Numbered from the stretch's first letter, positions 52,802-62,302 are shown. The stretch: 64,000 nt of DNA from DATACQ01 sp036555515 (GCA_036555515.1 DATBLC010000346.1:62001-126000); one strand, 5' to 3'. Program-made: numbers and translations. The notes: a model not told the origin generated them from the letters alone.

Positions 52802-55057
52802 CTAGTCTTTGGATAGTTCCCTGATGGTGAAGGCGAAGCTCGAGGTGAGGATAAAATCTTTGACCACGGCACGGGTAAATTTCCACGGACGGATTTGCCA
52901 TAGCTTCATGTGGCGCAGATCGTTGATGGTCTGGGCCCAGATGCGTTGTAGTTCCTGGCGGGAATAAAAGACGCGGTTGTTGATCGCATCGAATCTGAGC
53001 CACTGAAGTTGGAACTTCGGGGGCAGGGAGTCGCGCAGACGGGCATAAGAGCCTTGCCATTCTTGCAGCCGGTCGCCGAAACGGACATGGGACACGGTGT
53101 CGTGCATTTCATCGAGCCAGCGCTGGGCGGTTTCACTTTCCCACGCCCGTACTTCCCGGATGCGGTCCTGTAGACTTTGCCATTGCTTCAAGAGACGGCG
53201 AAGATCGGCGCGGTTAAAAATGATTTTCGATGAGATTTCATCCAGCGGTTCCAGCAGGGTTTGCGCCCGTTCGGACAGCGATTCTTTGGCGTTGGCATAA
53301 ATTCTTTGCAGCTCGCCGATCCTGAGCACCTCGGCGACGTCCGTTTGCAACCATTGAAGCTGCGCCAGACAGCGCTCCTCGGTTTCGCTACGTTTGCGTG
53401 TTTGAAGCCAGACCTCTTCCATCTCCTTGAGGAACTTGGCCCAGGTGATTATCAGCTGGGAGATTTCCTTGGCGCGCCGCCAGAAATGAACCGGCAAAGG
53501 ATCGACGGCGTATCCGGGGCGCCGCGCTTTTCGTTCCTTGAGGCGAAAAAAGCCGGCCACCATGGGGTGCTGCTTTTCAATCAGTGCCGCGTTTTTATAC
53601 CAGAAAAAGATCGACATCAGGTTCCAATAGTTGCGCGGATGATCCTTCCATTGCGACAGGACCCGGATCATGTTCTCTTTGCTGTAAAATGTCTTCCAGG
53701 CATTTTCGTACGCCTCGGTCCATTCCTCTGCGCTCATGAGCGGATGTTCGATGGTGGCGTGAAAGGAGTCGCGTTTGTTGAAATCCGGGTCCATCCATTC
53801 GCCCCGGTTTTTCATCTCACGATGGTCATGGGATCCCGGCAGCGGCGTTAACATAAAGAACGAAGCCTGATCCGGCCCCACTTCATTGATGAGAAATTGA
53901 ACGTCCCGAGGAACCTGCTCTTTGGAGTCCCACGGCAAGCCGATGATATAGCCCGTGTGCACGACCACGCCCGCGTCGTGCCATTCTTTAATGATGGCGC
54001 GGTATTCGTCGACGTTGTTCTGCTTCTTGCCTTCCGCTTTCAGGTTCTCCGGATTGACGCTTTCCATGCCGATGAAGACCTGGGTGCAGCCGGCCTTGGC
54101 CGCCAGGTTGACGAAGTCCTTGGGCTTGCGCGCCAGATCCACCTGCATCATAAAGGTGATCTTGATGCCTTCTTCGCGCAGCTTGATAATCGCTTCGAAA
54201 GTCTCGCGCCAGAGTTTCTTGCGCGCGAAATTGTCGTCGGTGAAAAAATAAAAAGTAATGCCGCTGGCGAGGTAGTTCCGGCGCATCATGGCGACGATGC
54301 TCTCCGGGCTGCGCTCGCGCATCTTGCGCCCCTGCACGTTTATGATCGTACAGAACGTGCATGCGAAGGGGCAGCCTCGTGAGGTATCGGCGGTGCCCCA
54401 CGCCGGGTGGGCAAAGTGTTCCATGGTTTTCGGACTGGTTTTCGGCAGCGGCGCATTGCCGATATCCACCAGGCTCTGCAAGTCCTGTGCGAAGCTGTAA
54501 ATCGGTTTCAAGCGGCCGTGAAGATAATCGGACATGATCATCTCCCACTTGCCTTCGACTTCGCCGGAGACCACGCAAATGGATTCACGGACCAGTTCTT
54601 GAATATCCGGCTCCTGTTCCCCCAGCATGTTAATGGTGCCGCTGGTATGAAAGCCGCCCATGATAACGGTAATGCCGGCGGCGCGGAAAATGCGCGCCAT
54701 GTCGAGGGCGCGGGGAAACTGGTTGGTCTGCACTCCGACCAGACAAACCAGAAGTCTGGTACCCGCCTCCCGGCCCCAGCGAAGAATCTTTTTGACCGGA
54801 ACTTTTTCGGCGGTCTCGTCGAAGGTCATCACTTCGATGGGCAAATCACCGAAGACCCGGCGCTCGCGGACGTCATCGGTGAGTCCATGCAATACGTTCA
54901 AGGTGTTGCTGGGCAGCACGCCTCTCCAGAAGCGAATGACATAGCCATCGTCGTCGTATTTGGAAGGTTTGATCAGAACGACGCGTAATTTTAGCCCGGC
55001 GATCTGCGCGGGCAGATCCGCCATCACGCCCTGTTTGCTTGTAACTTGACCGAGCAT
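52802..55057 (-). CDS. B12-binding radical SAM protein
   Basis: A 751-residue protein. The N-terminal ~190 residues are a cobalamin-binding-like Rossmann domain (LRVVLIKPSKYDDDG, LLVCLVGVQTNQFPRALDMAR, ITVIMGGFHTSG). The radical SAM core starts with C229-x3-C233-x2-C236 in SRGCPFACTFCTII, with FFTDDNFARKK and CTQVFIGMESVNPENL. The C-terminal ~250 residues are helical and charged, with a hydrophobic tail (KFTRAVVKDFILTSSFAFTIREL) that may touch the membrane. Such enzymes modify lipids, cofactors or bacteriochlorins; the closest general type is the hopanoid/methylthiotransferase-like group, unassigned here. The gene faces the SirB1-like gene. Confidence 0.9.
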   Translation of the reverse strand: MLGQVTSKQGVMADLPAQIAGLKLRVVLIKPSKYDDDGYVIRFWRGVLPSNTLNVLHGLTDDVRERRVFGDLPIEVMTFDETAEKVPVKKILRWGREAGTRLLVCLVGVQTNQFPRALDMARIFRAAGITVIMGGFHTSGTINMLGEQEPDIQELVRESICVVSGEVEGKWEMIMSDYLHGRLKPIYSFAQDLQSLVDIGNAPLPKTSPKTMEHFAHPAWGTADTSRGCPFACTFCTIINVQGRKMRERSPESIVAMMRRNYLASGITFYFFTDDNFARKKLWRETFEAIIKLREEGIKITFMMQVDLARKPKDFVNLAAKAGCTQVFIGMESVNPENLKAEGKKQNNVDEYRAIIKEWHDAGVVVHTGYIIGLPWDSKEQVPRDVQFLINEVGPDQASFFMLTPLPGSHDHREMKNRGEWMDPDFNKRDSFHATIEHPLMSAEEWTEAYENAWKTFYSKENMIRVLSQWKDHPRNYWNLMSIFFWYKNAALIEKQHPMVAGFFRLKERKARRPGYAVDPLPVHFWRRAKEISQLIITWAKFLKEMEEVWLQTRKRSETEERCLAQLQWLQTDVAEVLRIGELQRIYANAKESLSERAQTLLEPLDEISSKIIFNRADLRRLLKQWQSLQDRIREVRAWESETAQRWLDEMHDTVSHVRFGDRLQEWQGSYARLRDSLPPKFQLQWLRFDAINNRVFYSRQELQRIWAQTINDLRHMKLWQIRPWKFTRAVVKDFILTSSFAFTIRELSKD

Positions 55058-55173
55058 CTTCTATAACTGAGACGAGCCGTTAAATTTCATTGACTGTAAC
55101 AACCGAGGTTTCCCAAGTCAAGCAAATTTATCGCGGCCATGGCGCTTGTCACTGCTCTGCCGACGCAGTTTCA

Positions 55174-55863
55174 ATGATCCAGTTTCATCACGTTTCTAAA
55201 GCCTACCCGCCCGATGCGGCTGCCTTGACAGACATCACGCTGGCAATCGACAAAGGCGAATTTGTTTTCCTTACCGGTCCTAGCGGCGCGGGTAAAACTA
55301 CGCTGCTCAAGTTGCTTTTCCGCGACGAAGAGCCCAGCGAAGGTGAAATTTTGTTTGACGGCCAAAATATCGGCCGGTTAAACAGCCGTGGGGTCGCCCG
55401 GTTGCGGCGCCGGATCGGTTTGGTGTTCCAAGAATTCAAGCTGTTGCCGCGCTTGAGCGCGTTGGAAAACGTTACCCTGGCGGCTGAAGTGATCGGCGTT
55501 TCGAGGAAGGAAAGCCGGAGTCGGGCTTATCGATTGCTCAGCGAGCTGGGCATGGAGAAAAAATGTGACGCCCGGCCGCTGGCGTTATCGGGCGGCGAGC
55601 AACAGCGCGTGGCCATCGCCCGGGCCTTGATCAACGAGCCATTGCTGGTCCTGGCGGACGAGCCGACGGGCAATCTGGATGCGCAGATTGCGCACGAAAT
55701 CATGCGCCTATTTCTCGAGATCCAGAGGCGCGGCACAACGCTGATTATCGCCAGCCACGATCTCGAATTGATCAAGCGTTTCGGCACGCGCATTATATAC
55801 CTGCGCGCCGGGCGGCTCGCCGAGGATCTGGAGCGCGTGGTGAAAAAAGGCAGGAGCGCATGA
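55174..55863 (+). CDS. ftsE: Cell division ATP-binding protein FtsE
   Basis: A 229-residue ABC ATPase from the ATG at 55174, the start that fits family length; an in-frame TTG 84 bp upstream has no support. Walker A GPSGAGKT, Q-loop VFQEFKLLPRLSA, signature LSGGEQQRVAIARAL, Walker B LLVLADEPTGNLD, H-loop IIASHDLELI. FtsE powers FtsX at the division septum, driving peptidoglycan hydrolase activation in the periplasm. Its stop overlaps the ftsX-envC start as ATGA, giving strict coupling. No strong Shine-Dalgarno sequence is visible upstream. Confidence 0.93.
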   Translation: MIQFHHVSKAYPPDAAALTDITLAIDKGEFVFLTGPSGAGKTTLLKLLFRDEEPSEGEILFDGQNIGRLNSRGVARLRRRIGLVFQEFKLLPRLSALENVTLAAEVIGVSRKESRSRAYRLLSELGMEKKCDARPLALSGGEQQRVAIARALINEPLLVLADEPTGNLDAQIAHEIMRLFLEIQRRGTTLIIASHDLELIKRFGTRIIYLRAGRLAEDLERVVKKGRSA

Positions 55864-57893
55864 GCTGGTCGCAAATGTCCTTTGTGGTGAGCCGGGCATC
55901 GAGCAATCTTCGCGGGCTTATCTGGACCCATACGCTCACATCGGGGACGATGGCGATGACCTTGTTCATTTTTGGCGCCTTCATGCTGTTGGAGACCAAC
56001 CTCCAGGGGTTGCTCAAAGGGTGGGGCGACCAGATTCAGCTCAATGCGTATTTGAAGCGTGGACTCGGCGGCGGTGAAGTCGAAAGTTTATTGAATCGCG
56101 TCCGCGCGCTTCCTGAAGTATTGCGCGTGCGCCATATTACCCAGGAACAGGCATGGCGCGATTTTCGCGCCGCACTGGGCGCGCAGTCCAATGTGCTCGA
56201 AGGGTTGCCCCCCGATGTATTGCCGTCATCGTTTGAAATCGCGGTCAAACCCGGCTTTCGTGACGCGCTGGGAGTGGAGCGCCTCGCTGCGCGCCTAGAG
56301 CAGGAAAAGGGCATTACCCTCGTTGAATACCCGCGCGATTGGATCGATCGGTTGAGCCTGCTTCTGCTGGCCGTGGAGTGGGTGAAATGGCTTCTAGCCG
56401 GAGCGTTGTTCGTCATTACGTTGTTCATCGTCGGCAGCACGGTGAAGCTCGCGATACTCGCCCGCACAGACGAAATCGAAATTATGCAACTTGTGGGATC
56501 GTCACGGACGATGATCCAGGCGCCGTTCGTGATCGAGGGCATGGTTCTGGGGCTCGTCGGCGGCGCGGCGGCGGTTGCGGGACTGTGGGGCGCTTTCGAA
56601 TTGGCGCGGCAAGAAGTGTCATTTTCCGGAAGCGTCTGGGGTGCGCCAAACCAATGGCGATTTCTTGATATCAACGGCATAACGCTCATTTTGCTGCTCG
56701 GCTGGCTTTTGGGCTCCGCCGGCAGCCTGTTCTCGCTTCGGCGCCTTATCAGGACGTGGCGCGCGCTTGCGTTTGCGTTCGTCCTGATTCCCGCCGTGAC
56801 TCTTAATGCCGCCAGCGTCGAGAAGGATTTGGAGGGAATCAAAAAGAAAATCGAAAAAGAGAAGCAAGGAATTTCACGGGCGCGCAAGGAAGAAGGCTCT
56901 CTGCTGCAATCTCTGGAGAGAATCGAGGGTGAGCTCGAGCGCAAGACCGGCGAACTGAAGGAAGCGAACAGCAAGCTCGACTCGATCGCTGCCGAGTTAC
57001 AGGAAAAACAGGCGAAGGCCGAGCTCATCGAGTCGTCGATCAAGAAACGGCGCGAACTGTTCAATGAACGGGCCGTGGCGCTTTACCGCTGGCATCGCAG
57101 TGGCAGCCCGTTCATGATTTTCAGCGGTGACGTCCCCCTGGGTGTCTTTCTGCAGCGCAAGCGCTATCTGGAAACGGCTCTCGCTTTTGACCGCGATCTG
57201 GTCACGCAGCTGAGCAAGGACGCGCAAGCCCAAGAACGGCTGAGAGAAGAGCTGGCGCAGAAAAAAGACGAGCTGGACGGCCAGAGAAAGAAACTCACCG
57301 GCACCCGGGAGTCGATACGCCGGGAAGGGAACAAGAAAAAAGAGCTTCTGGCCAGCGTCCGGCAAGAAAAAGCAACGCGTACGCGCGCGCTCAAAGAACT
57401 CGAGCAGGCGGCGCTCAGGCTGCAACGGATGATCGATGAGCTGTCGCGGCGGGCCGTGAGCAAGCCGCCGGCAATGCCGCCGGGGGTCGGCCTCGGCGCG
57501 CTCTATGGCAAGCTTGACTGGCCGGTGAAAGGAGAGCTGTTGAACGGCTTCGGCAAAACCCGCCACCGCGAGTTCGCCGCCGAGGTGTTCCGCAACGGCA
57601 TAGACATCGGCGCCCCTTTGGGCCAGGACATCAAAGCCGTGGAAAAAGGCACGGTAGCTTTTGCCGACCGCTTCGCCGGTTACGGCAAGATGATCATTGT
57701 CGATCACGGTGAGCGCTATTACACAGTTTACGCGCATCTCTCCGAGATACGCAAAAAAATCGGCGACAGCGTTAAACGGGGCGAGACCCTCGGGTTGGTT
57801 GGCGACAGCGACTCCCTTGCCGGAGCCAAGCTGTACTTTGAGCTGCGCAAGGATGGCCGTTCCGTCGATCCGTTGCCCTGGTTCAAAAAGTAG
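55860..57893 (+). CDS. FtsX-EnvC fusion: division permease fused to LytM-type murein hydrolase activator
   Basis: One uninterrupted 677-residue chain. Residues 1-~300 are FtsX: an N-terminal helix (MTLFIFGAFMLLETN), a periplasmic part with LPEVLRVRHITQEQAWRDF, and C-terminal helices (VKWLLAGALFVITLFIVG; DEIEIMQLVGSSRTMIQAPFV; ITLILLLGWLLGSAGSLFSL). Then RALAFAFVLIPAVTLNAAS, which looks like a former EnvC signal peptide now acting as an extra membrane helix. ~320-540 is a long coiled coil, and ~550-677 a LytM domain (YGKMIIVDHGERYYTVYAHLSE). Metal ligands are degenerate: FRNGID lacks the HxxxD His and KLYFELR replaces HxH, as in EnvC activators. In E. coli FtsX and EnvC are separate proteins. 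Confidence 0.92.
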   Translation: MSWSQMSFVVSRASSNLRGLIWTHTLTSGTMAMTLFIFGAFMLLETNLQGLLKGWGDQIQLNAYLKRGLGGGEVESLLNRVRALPEVLRVRHITQEQAWRDFRAALGAQSNVLEGLPPDVLPSSFEIAVKPGFRDALGVERLAARLEQEKGITLVEYPRDWIDRLSLLLLAVEWVKWLLAGALFVITLFIVGSTVKLAILARTDEIEIMQLVGSSRTMIQAPFVIEGMVLGLVGGAAAVAGLWGAFELARQEVSFSGSVWGAPNQWRFLDINGITLILLLGWLLGSAGSLFSLRRLIRTWRALAFAFVLIPAVTLNAASVEKDLEGIKKKIEKEKQGISRARKEEGSLLQSLERIEGELERKTGELKEANSKLDSIAAELQEKQAKAELIESSIKKRRELFNERAVALYRWHRSGSPFMIFSGDVPLGVFLQRKRYLETALAFDRDLVTQLSKDAQAQERLREELAQKKDELDGQRKKLTGTRESIRREGNKKKELLASVRQEKATRTRALKELEQAALRLQRMIDELSRRAVSKPPAMPPGVGLGALYGKLDWPVKGELLNGFGKTRHREFAAEVFRNGIDIGAPLGQDIKAVEKGTVAFADRFAGYGKMIIVDHGERYYTVYAHLSEIRKKIGDSVKRGETLGLVGDSDSLAGAKLYFELRKDGRSVDPLPWFKK

Positions 57894-57896
57894 GCA

Positions 57897-58054
57897 CTAG
57901 CAGGCTGCTGAAAAAAACCTCATATGCTTCGTTGCGCTCGATCGCCTCGCTCCAACGTACTGGTAAATACGCCTGCGCTCGTCGATTTTTCGCGCGCCTC
58001 GCCTCTGCGGCTTTTTGAGCAGCCTGCAATCAGGGTTTTTCAGCACCCTGCTAG
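57897..58054. repeat. Nested inverted-repeat element (CTAGCAGG...GCTGAAAAA family)
   Basis: The outer ends ctagcaggctgctgaaaaa and tttttcagcaccctgctag are nearly perfect inverted repeats over ~20 bp. An inner pair gcaggctgctgaaaaa and tttttgagcagcctgc is nested near the right end. 158 bp in all, directly after ftsX-envC, and a possible terminator for it. Confidence 0.7.
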
Positions 58055-58214
58055 GCGGCGGGCATCAGGCGATAGCAATAGGAACGAAAATGGAAAGCGG
58101 AAAACAGAAGTCAACACGATTTGTAGAATTTGACCAGCGGCTATGGTAACTTTCTGCCCTACGGCAGGGGAATGCCATTATCTCGCTGTACCATCCAGAG
58201 ACTGTGTCGCAAAC

Positions 58215-58301
58215 CCGTTCATGGTTCGATACGCTCACCGCGAACGGATGCTGACATGCCAAATATCAAGCTTTGGCCGTTCGTCCAGCTTGTCGAAGGG
58301 C
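58215..58301. repeat. CCGTTC...GAACGG inverted repeat upstream of tRNA
   Basis: ccgttcatggttcgatacgc and caccgcgaacgg form one hairpin, and ccgttcgtccagcttgtcga follows. The GTTCGACAAGCTCA-like motif recurs at 14205 and 52750. Confidence 0.45.
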
Positions 58302-58320
58302 AAGAGCGGCTGATCCCAAA

Positions 58321-58397
58321 GCGCCCGTAGCTCAATTGGACAGAGCACCAGACTACGGATCTGGGGGTTGGGGGTTCGAATCCCTCCGGGCGCGCCA
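58321..58397 (+). tRNA. tRNA-Arg (anticodon ACG)
   Basis: The cloverleaf can be drawn: acceptor GCGCCCG with CGGGCGC, D arm GCTCAATTGGACAGAGC, anticodon stem CCAGA/TCTGG with loop CTACGGA giving ACG, T arm GGGGTTCGAATCCC, discriminator G and an encoded CCA. It reads Arg CGN codons by wobble inosine. Its 3' half is repeated at 62303-62334. Confidence 0.93.
58352..58383 (+). repeat. Putative attL: tRNA-Arg 3' segment
   Basis: The 32 bp from the anticodon loop to the T arm (actacggatctgg..ggttgggggttcgaatcc) match 62303-62334 at 31 of 32 positions. Integrated islands commonly recombine at tRNA 3' halves, so these two sites plausibly mark ends of one. Confidence 0.6.
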
Positions 58398-58802
58398 AAC
58401 CTCGCTGTAAATCACTTAATTTACGATCAAGCGAAATTTCGCGCAGCTGGCGGTTGATTGCCCATGAACTACCGCACGTGGTACAGCAGTCAGGATCAGA
58501 GGGAATTTGTGCACGTCAAGGCACCGGTGTTTGACGATCAGTTTCGCGGTCATAGGCCCGGTGGATCGAATGCAAAGAAATGGAATTAGAAAGATCGGTA
58601 AACAAGTTCAGGCTGTCGCGAGCGAGCTAACCCGTGTACTTGCTTCGGGCACTAACTTTGTGTCGAACGGAATCGGAACTGTAGTACGTTAGCACGGACG
58701 CTGCGCAAAATGTGAGTAGGAGTTTAAAGCTTCAGCACTGACTTACGAAAGCGTTACGTCAAATTCAACTTGAATTGGTCCGCTGATCATAGGAGGAGGA
58801 CA
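58398..58802. other. Intergenic leader of the tRNA-bounded island
   Basis: 405 bp between the tRNA and the TenA-like gene, less GC-rich than the flanks. I find no integrase, RNA gene or clear promoter in it; a 61-codon frame at 58507-58692 has no motif. Confidence 0.45.
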
Positions 58803-59471
58803 ATGGATAGTCATAAATTTGTCGATGCGCTGGTCAATGAGATCGTCAAACCAGGACTTCAGAGTCTGATGGACACTCAGTATTTTGCGGAGTTGCGTAA
58901 AGGCACCCTATCGGTTCGAAGACTTCAGGGCTTCGCTCTGCAACATTACATTACTAACGTTGCTCTGAACAAGGGTTTTGCTCTCTGCATGGTCAAATAC
59001 GCTCATGATGCCGATTTGTACAAGCATTTCGCTTATCAATACAACGAAGAGCAGTATCATCCTGATTTAGTGAAGCGATTTGGACTGGCATTGGGCCTCA
59101 AAGAAGAAGACTTTCAAGAGGCGATGTTTATCTTCGAGTGTTTGTCGCATACTGGCGCAGCACTGCGAGGCATGCTTGCCGGGTCACCGGCCGAGAACCG
59201 AACTTGGGCATTGGTCAACGAAAGTATGGTGTGCCGCTATTCGGAAGAGTTCGCCACCTATCTTCCTAAACGTTACAAACTGCCGGATGACGCGCTGGAG
59301 TTCTTCAGGGTCCACTGGGTCGCGGACCAAGATCACACTCAACGGGCCGCTCAGGTTGTCATGCGTTTCGCAAACACTTCTAAAGAACAGGAGCGGGTGC
59401 GGCAGATCGCGCGGCACGCGGTGCGTTTTAAAGTCGCAAAGTTCGACGGCATTTACCGGGAGTACGCGTAG
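58803..59471 (+). CDS. TenA/PqqC-like (heme-oxygenase-fold) protein
   Basis: A 222-residue all-helical protein from the ATG at 58803, with GGAGGA 6 bases upstream. The motif YNEEQYHPDLVKRFGLALGL and a later WVADQDHTQRAAQVV give the Glu/His pattern of iron-containing oxygenases of the TenA/PqqC/CADD type, whereas thiaminase TenA needs an active-site Cys that is not obvious here. Possible roles include pABA synthesis (CADD-like) or another oxidative ring reaction. It lies inside the tRNA-bounded segment, convergent with the alpha-amylase gene. Confidence 0.85.
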   Translation: MDSHKFVDALVNEIVKPGLQSLMDTQYFAELRKGTLSVRRLQGFALQHYITNVALNKGFALCMVKYAHDADLYKHFAYQYNEEQYHPDLVKRFGLALGLKEEDFQEAMFIFECLSHTGAALRGMLAGSPAENRTWALVNESMVCRYSEEFATYLPKRYKLPDDALEFFRVHWVADQDHTQRAAQVVMRFANTSKEQERVRQIARHAVRFKVAKFDGIYREYA

Positions 59472-59544
59472 CGCGGCAATACAAAGTAGCGAGCTGAGAT
59501 ATTTCGTGGGGTAAGGGCCGAGAAAATGAGGCGCAGAAGTGGCA

Positions 59545-59673
59545 ATGGACATGGCCAAGCGCTGTTCCGACCGGACGCTAGCTGAGATGGCGGGAGATTT
59601 TGGAATCGGTAGTTATACCGCACTGAATTGGAGCTGTCGTAAGATAGAATCCAAGATGGCGAAAGAAAAGTAG
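59545..59673 (+). pseudogene. C-terminal fragment of a transposase-like HTH protein
   Basis: The 42-codon frame MDMAKRCSDRTLAEMAGDFG continues IGSYTALNWSCRKIESKMAKEK and stops. The TLAEMAGDFGIGSYTALNWSCRKIE block matches the DnaA-like helix-turn-helix found at the C-terminus of REP-associated/IS200-like Y1 transposases. No HUH catalytic part lies upstream, so it is a remnant. It sits between the TenA-like and amylase genes in the island. Confidence 0.45.
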
Positions 59674-59742
59674 CTCAGAACCCGGATCGAAAGAATAATG
59701 GCGAGTATCACTAACTCCAGACCGGACCCCTTTGGCCCTCGT

Positions 59743-61500
59743 CTATCCATCAACCAACCGGGCACCAATATGAAGAGCGACCGCGTCCATGGGTTGGACG
59801 GGAATATTGGCTTTGCCGTCCGGAAACACGGTGATCGCCGTCACCTCCTGCCCGTTCCCGGTTAGGCAGCGAGTTTCGTCAGTCGCCAGGTTGCTGTGGA
59901 TCACGTCGCAGTACTTACCCGCCGGTAGCCCCGTTTGAATCCAGCCGTTCGATTCGGGGCCAAACGCGTGAGCGCTAGTCCCTGGCTCCGCATTGATGAG
60001 TAGAAACCCGAGAGAGCCGCGTCCGAAGGCAATCTGGCGGTTACCGTTAGTCCACCAATTCGCGACGGCGCGCCAGTCCGCATTGACCGCGTTTCGAAAT
60101 CCAACCATATTCGCGATCGGTCGCCAGCGATGTTCGCACATCCACTTGGAGCCGGAATCAAAACAGGTATTCCGCCACGTCCCCGTATGATTGATCCAGA
60201 CTCGACGGGTTGTCCAGTTGCCGGCGTCGGTATAATCCCCCGCCTGTAACGCGCTGTTGTGCGCTCCATTATGCGGCGGACCTAGGAAGTCATCACGCAC
60301 CGGCATACCGGCGACAGCGGTAATGTCCTGTTCAGGATGGTGATCACTTGACCAGATTTCGCCGTTACCAAAACGGTAACTTGACATCACATTGGGGTAT
60401 CCATAGGGCCATGCCAGCATGAAGATGTTCGCCAGCGTGTAGGCAGTCAGATTATTACGGATGTCTTTGATCGTCTGTCCTCCTCCTCCGTGGCCCCGCT
60501 GATTATCGTGATTGTCGATAAAGGCGATTGATACCAGACTGCCCTGCAAACCCCAATTTTCTCCAAAGGGGATTGGACTATTCAGCACGTTGAGCGGCCC
60601 ACCGAGGAATTTTTCTGCCAGCTTTCTACCGTATTCGAACTCCGAAACTTTGCCGTTCGCGTATGCGGAGTCTGGATCCGGAGGAGTGCCGATGAATTCC
60701 TGATACACCAGCACCTTGCGGGCTCCGTTGGGATTGATATTGGTGTTCTCAATATGCACGTTTGCGGCTTGAGCGGTTTTAGTCAGAATCGCATTGAGAT
60801 CAGCCGGCGGGAAGTGCTTTGCGGCATCGATTCGTAGACCATCAATCCCAAGGGCGAACAAAGTCACGAGATAATTGGCAATAGTATTCCGTACGTCCTC
60901 ACGTTCGGTGGCTAGATCTGCGAGTCTCTCTAGCTCGCAGTTTTGTACCTGCCACGGATCATTCCAGTTGGTAACTTGTGTGCAGCCATGATGAAAGTGC
61001 TCGGATTTAAATGCATCGAGCGCTCCCGGGACCCGGTTTCTATCCTCGGCGTCAAATAGGTCGTCAAACTGATACTCCCCAGGAGTATAAGTGCTTCCAG
61101 CGATGCCTTTATTTCCAAACTGCGGCTGGCCTGCATCGCAGGTGGGCCGACAACTGGCCATATGGTTGATGACGGCATCCGCATATATGCGGACGCCGGC
61201 TTTATGACAGCGTTGAACCATCTGGACGAATTCCTGGCGAGTGCCACTACGGCTGGTCAGCTTGTAACTCACTGGTTGATAGCGCTCATACCAAGGTCTG
61301 CCGAGCAGTATGCGATGCTCATTGGGCGGCGAAATCTGTGCAGCAAAGTAGCCTTGCGGTCCTAGGAAATCTTCACATTCCTGGGCGATGTCGTTCCAGG
61401 TCCATTCAAAAAGATGGACGAACACGGTGCCCTGGGCTGGCGACGCTCCGACTAGACAGACCATCAAACTGGACAATTTGAGTATTCTCCACCAACTCAT
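59743..61500 (-). CDS. Secreted alpha-amylase, animal-type GH13
   Basis: A 585-residue enzyme from the ATG at 61500, with AAGGAGG 6 bases upstream; the longer frame reading from 61764 is rejected. The signal peptide is ILKLSSLMVCLVGASPAQG. Catalytic sites: nucleophile Asp in GIDGLRIDAAKHF, acid Glu in VLVYQEFIGTPP, and Asp in IAFIDNHDNQRGHG. The VFVHLFEWTWNDIAQECEDFLGPQGYFAAQISPPNEH start and HDNQRGHGG resemble animal and some bacterial chloride-dependent amylases (GH13_24/32). It hydrolyses internal alpha-1,4 glucan bonds of starch or glycogen outside the cell. It sits in the tRNA-bounded island and is out of place among its catabolic neighbours, suggesting transfer. Confidence 0.92.
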   Translation of the reverse strand: MSWWRILKLSSLMVCLVGASPAQGTVFVHLFEWTWNDIAQECEDFLGPQGYFAAQISPPNEHRILLGRPWYERYQPVSYKLTSRSGTRQEFVQMVQRCHKAGVRIYADAVINHMASCRPTCDAGQPQFGNKGIAGSTYTPGEYQFDDLFDAEDRNRVPGALDAFKSEHFHHGCTQVTNWNDPWQVQNCELERLADLATEREDVRNTIANYLVTLFALGIDGLRIDAAKHFPPADLNAILTKTAQAANVHIENTNINPNGARKVLVYQEFIGTPPDPDSAYANGKVSEFEYGRKLAEKFLGGPLNVLNSPIPFGENWGLQGSLVSIAFIDNHDNQRGHGGGGQTIKDIRNNLTAYTLANIFMLAWPYGYPNVMSSYRFGNGEIWSSDHHPEQDITAVAGMPVRDDFLGPPHNGAHNSALQAGDYTDAGNWTTRRVWINHTGTWRNTCFDSGSKWMCEHRWRPIANMVGFRNAVNADWRAVANWWTNGNRQIAFGRGSLGFLLINAEPGTSAHAFGPESNGWIQTGLPAGKYCDVIHSNLATDETRCLTGNGQEVTAITVFPDGKANIPVQPMDAVALHIGARLVDG

Positions 61501-62302
61501 ATAGTCCTCCTTGATTGTTATACGATAACTCGAAGAAACCTTTTTTGGACGCGTCTGCAGGGGGAGCAAATCACTGCAATCGATCCGCTTGCGCCTGGTC
61601 ATCGATAAACCTGTTCCAGGAAGCAGTGCGACAAGTAAATACATCACCTTCACAGCGACGCGATCTTGCGCAAGCGATAAATGCAAAACAACTGCCAGGG
61701 ATCGTAAAGGCAGAGGCGCGGTGGCGCAAAAAGTCCATCGTTGTGCAACATGCGAGGAATACAAACGAATAGTGCATTCGGGGAGAAGGCGACTTTAGCT
61801 CGCCGCACGATAGTTTGTTAGACCAAGAAACCTCGTTCACGCCGCCTGTAAACAAATGGATACACCAACGCGCGGGTGGGACACGGCCAATTCACAGACA
61901 GTTTAAAAATGCCTCGCAATAATCAGAGATCACAATCGCGCACTTGATTCTCAATCAAGTGGCATGGCTGAACGCAATCGAACGGTTGCGTTGTTCAATT
62001 CGATCCTGCTATGAACCCACAGCGATCTGTTAGCCGCGTATCATGAGTAATAAGTCGTGATCTTCGCGGGAGATTGCTGACTAGGTGGAATGAGTTCATC
62101 ACATTTAAAAATTCACTGACCTTTAATCGGTGTAGTTCCTCTTAGTCAACAACATCCGCTAAAAGGCTTCCACGCATTGTTTCCAAGCTTGCACCCAGAG
62201 TCACAAGGAACGAACCTTAATCACGGCAATAGAAAAGCTGGCTGTCCTCTGAAAAACGAGCTTGTTTCACTTGCTATTTCTTGTGAAAACGTATTAGAGC
62301 CA
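61501..62302. other. AT-richer gene-free stretch at the island's right end
   Basis: About 800 bp with no supported gene. A perfect hairpin acttgatt/aatcaagt lies near 61942-61959. Composition drops clearly below the flanking genes. Weak 60-95 codon frames show no motif. The att-like repeat follows at 62303. Confidence 0.5.

Noticed and set aside
61501..61764. 88-codon N-terminal extension of the amylase
   Set aside because: A Sec signal and AAGGAGG mark the ATG at 61500; the extension has no coding character.
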